The position numbers and the translations under genes are program-made. 5,101 nt of DNA from Rhizobiales bacterium UBA697 (GTDB lineage Bacteria > Pseudomonadota > Alphaproteobacteria > Rhizobiales > Ancalomicrobiaceae): assembly GCA_002298965.1 (NCBI GenBank), contig DBMN01000046.1:1-5101 (forward strand). Direction: 5' to 3'. Each line of letters starts with the position of its first letter. Position 1 is the first letter of the stretch. Of this stretch, positions 1 through 5,101 are shown in pieces. The notes beneath the pieces are model-generated. The model worked only from the letters and a program-made list of their open reading frames with translations, was not told where the DNA came from and made no database searches.

Positions 1-1085
1 GGCAGCACCGTCGGTTCGGCGGCCCCGGGGGCGACGAGCACCGTCTCGGTGCCGGGGGCGGGTTCGCCGAGCGAGACCATCGGCCCGGCCTTGGCCCAGG
101 GGGCGGGCGGCAGCGGCGGCGGGGCGCCGACGATGATCTCTTCGGTCTTGGGCTGGGCGGTCGGCAGTTCGGGCGTCCGTCCGGCATCGGGGGCGGCGAC
201 CTGACCGCGCTTGAGGCGCAGGATGCCGCTCTCGACGAAGAAGGCGAGCTTGCGCCGGCCGGCGCGGGTGAAGAGGATGCCGTCGTTGAGGCGCAGGCGC
301 TTCACCTGACCGTCGACGTCCGGACCCATCTGGGTGTAGTGGCCCTCCTCGTCGGTGAAGGCGGACCAGATGTCGACGAAGGTGCCGCCGGCCGCGGCGA
401 CGCGCGGGCGGGCGAGATCGTTCAGCGACGACAGGAAGGCGGAGAAGGCGGCACGCCGGGTCGGACCGAGGTCGGGATCGGCGGTCGGCGGCAGGCCGAC
501 CCACCAGAACGGCTTGCCGGTCGCCTTGAGGGCGGCGAGTTGGCGGTCGATCCGCTCGCCGTAGACGCGGTTCCAGTCGTCGGAGCCGGGTTCGAGGCTC
601 TTGCCGGCGACGGTGATCGGCTGCCAGTCGTTGATGCCGATCATCGAGACGACGAAGTCGGGCTTGCCCTCGGCGAGATGCTTGGGCAGCTGGCCGATCC
701 ATTCGGCCTCGCCGTCGCGGACCAGACCGGCGGTCGCCCTGGTCCGCGTCGCGACCTGCAGCTCGGGCTCCTCGGCGAAGGCGATGCGCAGGCCTTCGGC
801 GAGACCGACGGCCTCGATGTCGCCGACCACCAGGACGGTCTGGGCATCGGGATTCTTCGGCGCCTCGACGATCTTGGGTTCGGCCGGGGCGGTGGGCTTC
901 TTCTTCTGGTCGGTGGCGGCGGGCGCGCCGGCACCGGCGGCGGGCTGACGGCGCACGCCGAAGAGCATGTCGAAGAAGCCGGTGACCGGGTCCTGAGCGC
1001 GCACCGGCGCGGCGTCGAGGACGATCAGGGCGGCGAGGACGATCGCACCGACACGGGCGATCGGTCCGCTCCAGTTGCGGCGCAT
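1..1085 (-). CDS. Secreted SGNH/DUF459-like protein with degenerate catalytic site (C-terminus beyond window)
   Basis: Reading the minus strand from the ATG at 1085 gives 361 complete codons with no stop before the window edge. GGAGA at 1095-1099, nine bases upstream, supports this start. Residues 1-30 look like a Sec signal peptide: basic MRRNW, a hydrophobic stretch at 12-23, and a plausible cleavage after PVRA. Next come a short FFDMLFG segment and an Ala/Pro/Lys-rich linker (about 45-80). Residues 83-290 look like an SGNH hydrolase of the DUF459 type: a beta strand TVLVVGDI (83-90) at block I, a GIND motif (150-153) at block III, and LNDGILFTRAGRRKLAFFVE near the end at block V. The usual GDS serine is Ile90 and the His of the usual DxxH is Leu271; Asp268 and Asn152 remain. 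From about 295 the protein is Pro/Ala-rich and probably disordered. It probably shares a transcript with the upstream transglycosylase. Family placement is from remembered motifs; substrate is unknown, and it may be a non-catalytic periplasmic binding or scaffold protein. Confidence 0.85.
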   Translation of the reverse strand, partial: MRRNWSGPIARVGAIVLAALIVLDAAPVRAQDPVTGFFDMLFGVRRQPAAGAGAPAATDQKKKPTAPAEPKIVEAPKNPDAQTVLVVGDIEAVGLAEGLRIAFAEEPELQVATRTRATAGLVRDGEAEWIGQLPKHLAEGKPDFVVSMIGINDWQPITVAGKSLEPGSDDWNRVYGERIDRQLAALKATGKPFWWVGLPPTADPDLGPTRRAAFSAFLSSLNDLARPRVAAAGGTFVDIWSAFTDEEGHYTQMGPDVDGQVKRLRLNDGILFTRAGRRKLAFFVESGILRLKRGQVAAPDAGRTPELPTAQPKTEEIIVGAPPPLPPAPWAKAGPMVSLGEPAPGTETVLVAPGAAEPTVL

Positions 1086-1146
1086 GCTCGAATGTCTCCG
1101 TCGCGGGTCGGGGCGCTCGTCGGCCCGGTGCCACGCGACACGCATC

Positions 1147-2460
1147 TTAACCGCTGCGAAGCCGCTCGAGAACCTTGTCCGAGGGATAACCGTCGGCGGG
1201 CGTCATGCCGACCGACTTCTGCCAGGCCTGGACGGCGGCCTGCGTCTTCTCGCCGGCGCGGCCGTCGGTGCCGCCGGTGTCGAAACCCATCGCGGTCAGG
1301 CGTTCCTGCATCTCCTGCGTCTCGGCGAGCGTCAGCAGGCGTTCGTTGACCGGCCAGGGGCGCACGAAGGTGCCCTCGCCGCGGATCTTGTCGCCGAGGT
1401 GGCAGATCGCCAGCGCGTATTTGGTCGAGGGATTGTAGGACTTCACCGCGAAGAAGTTCTGGGTGAGGGCGAAGCAGGGGCCGTTGGCGCCGGCCGGCAG
1501 CCACAGGCGGGCGACCGAATCGAGGCGGACGTAGGCGCCGCCGTCGGCGCGACGCACGCCCTGCGCCGACCACTGGGCGAGCGTGCGCTGGGTCTTGAGG
1601 TCGGCGAGGCCGGCATCGAAGGTCGGCGGCAGCACCACCTCGTAGCCCCAGTGGTCGCCGCGGCGCCACTTGCCGCGTTCGACGAGATAGCGGGCGGTGC
1701 CGGCGAGCGCGTCGTCGGGCTTGCCGAAGGGGTTGATCTTGCCGTCGCCGTCGAAGTCGACGCCCATGTTGAGCCAGACCTCGGGCATCCACTGGGTGTG
1801 GCCCATGGCGCCGGCCCAGGAGCCGATCATCTCGGAGGGCTCGGCCCAGCCGCGATCGACGATGACGAGGGCGTTGAGGAGTTCGGCCTCCCAATAGGTG
1901 CGGCGGCGCGGCTCGCCCCAGGCGAGCGCCGCGAGGCAGTTCAGCACCGGCTTCATGTACTTGGCCGAGACCACCAGATCGCCGAAGGAGGATTCCAGCC
2001 CCCACAGGCCGCAGAGCGTGTAGCGGTCGACGCCGTATTTCGCCTCGATCCGGTCCCACAGCGCGGCGTATTCGACGATCCGTTTCTTGCCGGTCGTCAC
2101 GTTGTACTCGCTGGTGCGCTTCTCGACGTAGCGCCAGATCGGCTCCTGCACCTCGGGCTGCGACTTGTCGGACTTGTAGACCGAGGTCTCCGGCACGACG
2201 ACGTTCATGACGCGGTCGTAGGTGGCGCCCGAGATGCCGCGGCCGAGCGCGCGCGGGCGGAAGCTCCGCACCCATTCGCGGAACTCCTCCGTCGCCTGCG
2301 GGCCGGGGTCGCCGGTCTGGGCGCGCACAGAGGAGCCCATCGGGTTGGAGGCGCAGGCGGTCAGGCCGGTCGAGGCGAGACCGAGAACGAGCCCGCGGCG
2401 CGTCAGGGCGAAACCGCGAGAGGCGAGAGAGCCTCGGGGGTCGAGCGGCGCAGGCGCCAT
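1147..2460 (-). CDS. Lytic murein transglycosylase, MltB family (SLT_2 plus PG_binding_1), lipoprotein
   Basis: This complete 437-residue protein probably cleaves the MurNAc-GlcNAc bond of peptidoglycan, forming 1,6-anhydro ends. The ATG at 2460 follows a strong GGAGGAGA (2467-2474). The N-terminus has TRRGLVLG (20-27), resembling a twin-arginine signal, then the lipobox LTAC with Cys36, so it is probably an anchored lipoprotein. The SLT_2/MltB domain covers about 55-360. Key landmarks are GLWGLESSFGD (151-161) with probable catalytic Glu156, SWAGAMGHTQWMPE (214-227, compare SYAGAMGYGQFMPS in MltB), DFDGDGKINPF (235-245), and YNPSTKYALAICHL (342-355). Residues 375-434 form a PG_binding_1 domain that would hold it on the wall. 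Length and domain order fit the alphaproteobacterial family. The stop is TAA at 1149-1147, and the SGNH-like gene starts 61 bp further on. CtrA-like boxes lie 50-75 bp upstream of the start. I leave the symbol blank because several MltB paralogues usually coexist in these genomes. Confidence 0.95.
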   Translation of the reverse strand: MAPAPLDPRGSLASRGFALTRRGLVLGLASTGLTACASNPMGSSVRAQTGDPGPQATEEFREWVRSFRPRALGRGISGATYDRVMNVVVPETSVYKSDKSQPEVQEPIWRYVEKRTSEYNVTTGKKRIVEYAALWDRIEAKYGVDRYTLCGLWGLESSFGDLVVSAKYMKPVLNCLAALAWGEPRRRTYWEAELLNALVIVDRGWAEPSEMIGSWAGAMGHTQWMPEVWLNMGVDFDGDGKINPFGKPDDALAGTARYLVERGKWRRGDHWGYEVVLPPTFDAGLADLKTQRTLAQWSAQGVRRADGGAYVRLDSVARLWLPAGANGPCFALTQNFFAVKSYNPSTKYALAICHLGDKIRGEGTFVRPWPVNERLLTLAETQEMQERLTAMGFDTGGTDGRAGEKTQAAVQAWQKSVGMTPADGYPSDKVLERLRSG

Positions 2461-2466
2461 GCGATG

Positions 2467-2474
2467 TCTCCTCC
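2467..2474 (-). promoter_or_regulatory. Shine-Dalgarno of the transglycosylase gene
   Basis: The minus strand reads GGAGGAGA here, six bases before the ATG at 2460. It is the strongest ribosome-binding site in the window. It fixes the start at 2460 and rules out a longer overlapping frame that begins near 2485. Confidence 0.8.
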
Positions 2475-2509
2475 GGCGCGTCCACCGCGCCCTTGCCGAG
2501 GGATCATGG

Positions 2510-2535
2510 TTAATCCCATCTTAACACGCCCTTAA
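2510..2535. promoter_or_regulatory. Two overlapping CtrA-type boxes (TTAA-N7-TTAA-N7-TTAA)
   Basis: TTAA occurs at 2510-2513, 2521-2524 and 2532-2535, each pair separated by exactly seven bases. This gives two overlapping copies of TTAA-N7-TTAA, the known full binding site of the alphaproteobacterial cell-cycle regulator CtrA. Read on the minus strand, the box nearest the transglycosylase is TTAACCAT (2506-2513), matching the extended CtrA half-site. By eye, the only other TTAA in the window overlaps the stop codon near 1147. The array lies 50-75 bp upstream of the transglycosylase ATG, where a -35-overlapping activator site would fit a short leader. It is about 195-220 bp from the galU start. 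Binding is inferred and no clear -10 follows it. Confidence 0.6.
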
Positions 2536-2686
2536 CGGTGTGATGGTGATGTGTGCGCCGACGACGGATCGCCACGCCTCCGCCTCGATCCCGCCATCGG
2601 GATCTAGGATGAAACGACGGCGCGGGAAGGGGCACGGACCCCACGCCCGCGGACGCGGCGGCATCGTCGTCGCGAGGCAGGAGGAA

Positions 2687-2704
2687 GACGGCCGCCCGGC
2701 CGTC
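2687..2704 (+). promoter_or_regulatory. Short GC-rich hairpin in the galU leader
   Basis: GACGGCC (2687-2693) and GGCCGTC (2698-2704) form a perfect 7-bp stem with a four-base GCCC loop. It ends 10 bases before the galU ribosome-binding site. A strong but orphan AGGAGGA lies at 2679-2685 just 5' of the stem, with no start codon at a suitable distance. The element could affect galU translation or mRNA stability, but short GC-rich stems arise easily by chance in this base composition. Confidence 0.3.
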
Positions 2705-2714
2705 CACGAGTTTC

Positions 2715-2721
2715 AGGAAAG
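2715..2721 (+). promoter_or_regulatory. galU: Shine-Dalgarno of galU
   Basis: AGGAAAG lies eight bases before the ATG at 2730. It is a moderate match to the anti-Shine-Dalgarno sequence and supports that start, which also aligns with the usual N-terminus of the family (MKKIRKAVFPVAG). Confidence 0.65.
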
Positions 2722-2729
2722 CTCGACAG

Positions 2730-3608
2730 ATGAAGAAGATTCGCAAGGCCGTATTCCCCGTCGCCGGTCTCGGCACCCGCTTCCTGCCCGCCACCAAGGC
2801 GATGCCGAAGGAAATGCTGACGGTCGTCGACAAGCCGGTGATCCAGTACATCGTCGACGAGGCCCGCGAGGCCGGCATCGAACACTTCATCTTCGTCACC
2901 GGCCGCAACAAGGGCGTCATCGAGGATCACTTCGACCTCGCCTACGAGCTCGAGCAGACGCTGCGTTCGCGCGGCAAGAAGGCCGAGCTGGCCATCCTCG
3001 ACGCCCAGCGCCCGGCGCCCGGCACCGCCTCCTTCACCCGTCAGCAGGAGCCGCTCGGCCTCGGCCACGCAGTGTGGTGCGCCCGCGATCTGGTCGGCGA
3101 GGAGCCCTTCGCGGTGATGCTGCCCGACATGATCATGAAGGGCCGCACCAAGAGCTGCCTCGCCCAGATGACCGACGTCTATCGTGACACCGGCGACAAC
3201 GTCATCGCGGTCGAGGAATGCGCCCCCGAGCTCGCCCACCAGTACGGCGTCGTCGGCGTCGGCGAGGAGAAGGGCGACGCCTTCCGCATCACCGCCATGG
3301 TCGAGAAGCCGCCGAAGGGCACCGCCCCGTCGAACCTCTTCATCAACGGCCGCTACATCCTGCAGCCGCGCATCTTCGAGCTGCTCGAGACGCAGGAGCG
3401 GGGTGCCGGCAACGAGATCCAGCTGACCGACAGCATGCGGGCGCTGATGGACGAACAGGCCTTCTGGGGCGTGAAGTTCGACGGCAAGACCTACGACTGC
3501 GGCTCCAAGGTCGGCTTCCTCGCCGCCAACGTCGCCTACGGCCTCGAGCGGCCGGAGCTGACCGCCGAGTTCAAGGCCGAGATCGCCGCGATCCTCGAGA
3601 CGCACTGA
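2730..3608 (+). CDS. galU: UTP-glucose-1-phosphate uridylyltransferase
   Basis: GalU joins UTP and glucose-1-phosphate into UDP-glucose and pyrophosphate in the cytoplasm, supplying exopolysaccharide, lipopolysaccharide, glucan and UDP-galactose or UDP-glucuronate synthesis. The 292-residue protein has the family's normal length and is intact. The nucleotidyltransferase signature AGLGTRFLPATKAMPKEML lies at 12-30 (GxGTR loop and the conserved Lys). QEPLGLGHAV (106-115) contacts the base, LPD (131-133) carries the probable metal-binding Asp133, and VEKP lies at 191-194. NGRYIL (206-211), GNEIQLTD (227-234) and YDCGSKVGF (255-263) complete the sugar-phosphate pocket. It is transcribed divergently from the transglycosylase and convergently with the barrel gene, so it is probably monocistronic. 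A hairpin begins three bases after its TGA. Codon use matches the neighbours. Identification is secure by motif; paralogues with other sugar-phosphate preferences are the only realistic alternative. Confidence 0.98.
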   Translation: MKKIRKAVFPVAGLGTRFLPATKAMPKEMLTVVDKPVIQYIVDEAREAGIEHFIFVTGRNKGVIEDHFDLAYELEQTLRSRGKKAELAILDAQRPAPGTASFTRQQEPLGLGHAVWCARDLVGEEPFAVMLPDMIMKGRTKSCLAQMTDVYRDTGDNVIAVEECAPELAHQYGVVGVGEEKGDAFRITAMVEKPPKGTAPSNLFINGRYILQPRIFELLETQERGAGNEIQLTDSMRALMDEQAFWGVKFDGKTYDCGSKVGFLAANVAYGLERPELTAEFKAEIAAILETH

Positions 3609-3611
3609 TAC

Positions 3612-3645
3612 CAAAGGCCGAAGGTGCTGACGCACCCGGCCTTTG
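3612..3645 (+). terminator. Hairpin just after galU (probable transcript 3' end)
   Basis: CAAAGGCCG (3612-3620) pairs with CGGCCTTTG (3637-3645) over nine bases. Inside it, after an AA bulge, GGTGC (3623-3627) pairs with GCACC (3632-3636) around a TGAC loop. The structure starts three bases past the galU stop. No U-tract follows (AAGAC), so it is not a textbook intrinsic terminator. It could be a 3'-end stabiliser or part of a Rho-dependent end. Confidence 0.5.
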
Positions 3646-3650
3646 AAGAC

Positions 3651-3693
3651 ACGCGAATTTCTCATTTGCGTCAAAGGCATGAGAAATTCGCGT
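3651..3693. repeat. Long perfect inverted repeat, 15-bp arms and 13-base loop
   Basis: ACGCGAATTTCTCAT (3651-3665) is the exact reverse complement of ATGAGAAATTCGCGT (3679-3693), around a 13-base spacer. It is the longest perfect palindromic stem I found and is AT-richer than the surrounding DNA. Lying between two convergent genes, it could be a bidirectional transcription barrier, an mRNA 3' structure or one copy of a dispersed REP-like element. No U-run follows on either strand. Confidence 0.75.
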
Positions 3694-3757
3694 ATCGAAT
3701 GCCATCGGTCATTCCCAATGCCCGACGGTATGAACCATCCGCATCGACGAAACGTTT

Positions 3758-3787
3758 CGGCCGGTCTCCCTCGCGGGAGGCCGGCCG
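3758..3787. terminator. GC-rich hairpin terminator between convergent genes
   Basis: Positions 3758-3770 pair with 3775-3787 (12 Watson-Crick pairs and one G-T wobble, core CGGCCGG/CCGGCCG) around a TCGC loop. On the plus strand it is followed by TTTCG. On the minus strand an AAACG then TTTCG follows, and CGAAA/TTTCG flanks can extend the stem. It lies 23 bp beyond the stop of the barrel gene, so it most likely ends that transcript. It may also back up galU termination. The short T-runs make it a weak intrinsic terminator by enterobacterial standards. Confidence 0.65.
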
Positions 3788-3810
3788 TTTCGTGTGCGCG
3801 TCCAGCGGGG

Positions 3811-5101
3811 TCAGCGTTGGATGCGGACGCCGGTCGTCACCGTGCCGACGTCGTAGGCGGCGGCGTTCGACGCCGTGACGTGGTCCCAGCGCAGGCGGAC
3901 GAAGGTCTGGAAGTTGCGATCGAACTTGTAGGTCAGGCCGCCGAAGGCGCCGACGGTGCGCTCGTCGATGTCGAGGCCGACGTAGTGGCGGGTGTCGACG
4001 GCGGAACCGACGGTGGCGGTCAGGTCGCGGCGCAGCGACCAGTCGAGCGCCACCTCGGCGGCGCGGGCGACGGCGCCGGGCGAGCCGACGTTGGTGGTGG
4101 GCTCGACCGTGGTGGTGGCCTTGACCTTGACGGTGGTCAGCCGCGTCGGCGACCAGGTCAGCTTGGCGTCGACCAGCCAGTCCGAGATGGTCGACAGCGC
4201 CGCGTCGCGGGGCTTCTCCGTGCCCCAGCCGACGGCGAACTCGCCGCGCAGCATCGGCCCCGCGTCGGCGGCGATGCCGACCTTGACGGCGCCGCCCTCG
4301 GTGTCGCGACGGTGGGAATAGACGACCTCCTCGTCGTAGCGACGGACGCGGGTCTGCACCTCGACGAAGGGGGCGATGGCCTGACGCGGGCCGACGGTGG
4401 CGCGCAGCGCGCCGACGAAGAGCGTGTTGTCGCGCATCGACGGATCGACGACGCCGGCGCCGAGCGCGCCGTTGGCGACGTAGTCGTTGCGCTCGATGTC
4501 GCCGCGCAGGGTGACGCCGATGCGGCCGACCTCGTGGGTGAACCCGAGCGAGCCGGTCAGGGTCGAACGGTCGGTGCCGGTGCCGTTGGTCGAGGCTTCG
4601 TTGGCCGAAGCCGTCTCGCGCTGGCGCGACCAGCCGCCGACGATGTCGGCACGGGTGGCCTCGCCGATGTCGACGCGGCCGCGCAGCTCGCTCTCGAAAC
4701 GGCCCTGGCTCAGATCGGAGGCGCCGGAATAGCCGGTCCAGCCGCCGCGCAGGCGCATTGTCAACGCGTGACGCGACCAGTCGGAGCGGGCGATCAGTTC
4801 CGGTTCCAGCATCCAGAGCCAGCTTGCCCGGCCGCCGGCGGTGGAATCGACGTTGGTCTTGCGGCCGACCGAGGCCTCGACGGCCGGCAGCCACAGCATG
4901 CCGCCCGAGCGCAGGCCGAGCTGGGTGTAGCCGTCGTCCTCCTTCTCCGCCTCCTCGCGCTCGGTGGCGCGCAGGTCGCGGGGATCCGGCTGGATCGCCG
5001 GGCGCGGGGCGACCGGGCGGGGGACGACGGTGGCCGTCATCGGCGCGACCGGGGCGACGGGGCCACGGGTCGCGACCGGCTTGGGCTTGCGCGGGATCGT
5101 G
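3811..5101 (-). CDS. Outer-membrane beta-barrel protein, BBP2_2-like (N-terminus beyond window)
   Basis: The minus-strand frame is open from the window edge to a TGA at 3813-3811, giving 429 residues. An internal ATG at 5040 has no Shine-Dalgarno, no signal peptide follows it, and the frame continues upstream in the same Pro/Arg/Lys-rich style (PRKPKPVATRGPVAP). The true start and signal peptide therefore probably lie outside the window. Counting from that ATG, about 1-22 is Pro-rich, 24-36 is an acidic charged stretch, and from about 38 to the end there are many short amphipathic strands alternating with charged turns, as in a transmembrane barrel. Landmarks are YTQLGLRSGGMLWLPAVEAS (38-57), the TNV motif after it, and PELIARSDWSRHALTMRLRG (80-99). 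These resemble the alphaproteobacterial BBP2_2-type proteins often found near polysaccharide export genes. The final residues are GVRIQR, without the terminal aromatic residue typical of many barrels. Assignment is by remembered motifs and strand pattern; cargo is unknown. Confidence 0.8.
   Translation of the reverse strand, partial: TIPRKPKPVATRGPVAPVAPMTATVVPRPVAPRPAIQPDPRDLRATEREEAEKEDDGYTQLGLRSGGMLWLPAVEASVGRKTNVDSTAGGRASWLWMLEPELIARSDWSRHALTMRLRGGWTGYSGASDLSQGRFESELRGRVDIGEATRADIVGGWSRQRETASANEASTNGTGTDRSTLTGSLGFTHEVGRIGVTLRGDIERNDYVANGALGAGVVDPSMRDNTLFVGALRATVGPRQAIAPFVEVQTRVRRYDEEVVYSHRRDTEGGAVKVGIAADAGPMLRGEFAVGWGTEKPRDAALSTISDWLVDAKLTWSPTRLTTVKVKATTTVEPTTNVGSPGAVARAAEVALDWSLRRDLTATVGSAVDTRHYVGLDIDERTVGAFGGLTYKFDRNFQTFVRLRWDHVTASNAAAYDVGTVTTGVRIQR

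Larger units (their letters stand above)
2461..2729. promoter_or_regulatory. Divergent promoter region between the transglycosylase gene and galU
   Basis: This 269-bp non-coding stretch separates two genes transcribed away from each other, so it must hold promoters for both strands unless one lies inside a gene. The half nearest the transglycosylase contains an AT-richer patch with phased TTAA boxes. The half nearest galU contains a small hairpin and two purine-rich ribosome-site-like sequences. I find no convincing sigma-70 pair: TAGGAT at 2605-2610 could be a -10 for galU but has no matching -35. No conserved small gene is evident here. Confidence 0.6.

Noticed and set aside
1147..1150. TTAA as a further CtrA half-site upstream of the SGNH-like gene
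   Set aside because: It overlaps the transglycosylase stop codon (TAA), has no partner at seven-base spacing, and lacks a promoter context.
339..1349. Plus-strand frame opposite the SGNH-like gene, 336 codons
   Set aside because: It runs across the intergenic gap and into the end of another gene, is Gly/Asp/Arg-rich, and lacks a ribosome site. The minus strand carries a signal peptide and SGNH blocks.
1025..2485. Long minus-strand frame overlapping the transglycosylase in another phase
   Set aside because: Arg/Pro/Ala-rich with no domain. The strong GGAGGAGA and lipoprotein signal belong to the frame starting at 2460.
1075..2535. Long open frame on the plus strand (486 codons), antisense to the transglycosylase
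   Set aside because: It is low-complexity (Gly/Ala/Arg/Val-rich) with no recognisable domain and no ribosome site. The minus-strand frame has clear MltB-family motifs, so this is a GC-bias artefact.
2605..2610. TAGGAT as the -10 element of a galU promoter
   Set aside because: No TTGAC-like -35 lies 16-18 bp upstream (the bases there are GC-rich), so it cannot be called with confidence.
2604..3680. Open frame of 358 codons antisense to galU
   Set aside because: Composition is typical of the complement of a GC-rich gene and no motif is visible. galU on the plus strand is unambiguous.
3811..5040. ATG at 5040 as the true start of the beta-barrel protein
   Set aside because: No Shine-Dalgarno precedes it, no signal peptide follows it, and the frame stays open with matching composition to the window edge.

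Overview
The window is about two-thirds G+C with strongly GC-biased third positions. It looks like an alphaproteobacterial chromosome, most likely Hyphomicrobiales (Rhizobiales). That placement rests on the family types present (a DUF459-type SGNH protein, an MltB-type lytic transglycosylase lipoprotein and a BBP2_2-like outer-membrane barrel) and on phased TTAA boxes of the CtrA type. Genus cannot be decided from this sequence. There are no RNA genes, insertion sequences, CRISPR arrays or signs of recent gene transfer.

Layout. Positions 1-1085 (minus strand) hold most of a secreted SGNH/DUF459-like protein whose C-terminus runs off the window. Positions 1147-2460 (minus) hold a complete MltB-family lytic murein transglycosylase with a lipobox and a C-terminal peptidoglycan-binding domain. 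It lies 61 bp upstream of the SGNH-like gene, and the two probably form one transcription unit. Positions 2461-2729 are a divergent promoter region. It contains three TTAA tetramers at exact 11-bp spacing, that is, two overlapping TTAA-N7-TTAA boxes, close to the transglycosylase start. Positions 2730-3608 (plus) encode GalU, UTP-glucose-1-phosphate uridylyltransferase. Positions 3609-3810 are a convergent intergenic region with three strong hairpins. Positions 3811-5101 (minus) are the C-terminal 429 residues of an outer-membrane beta-barrel protein whose N-terminus lies outside the window.

All four genes serve the cell envelope. GalU supplies UDP-glucose for surface polysaccharides, the transglycosylase cleaves peptidoglycan, the SGNH-like protein is exported, and the barrel sits in the outer membrane. 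The most notable observations are: (a) the double CtrA-like box, which would link peptidoglycan remodelling to the cell cycle; (b) the SGNH-like protein lacks both the expected nucleophile Ser and the expected catalytic His, so it may be a pseudo-hydrolase; and (c) the galU 3' region has interleaved complementary segments able to form alternative folds or a pseudoknot. This is mostly a conventional envelope-gene region. I see no evidence of a wholly new multi-gene system.
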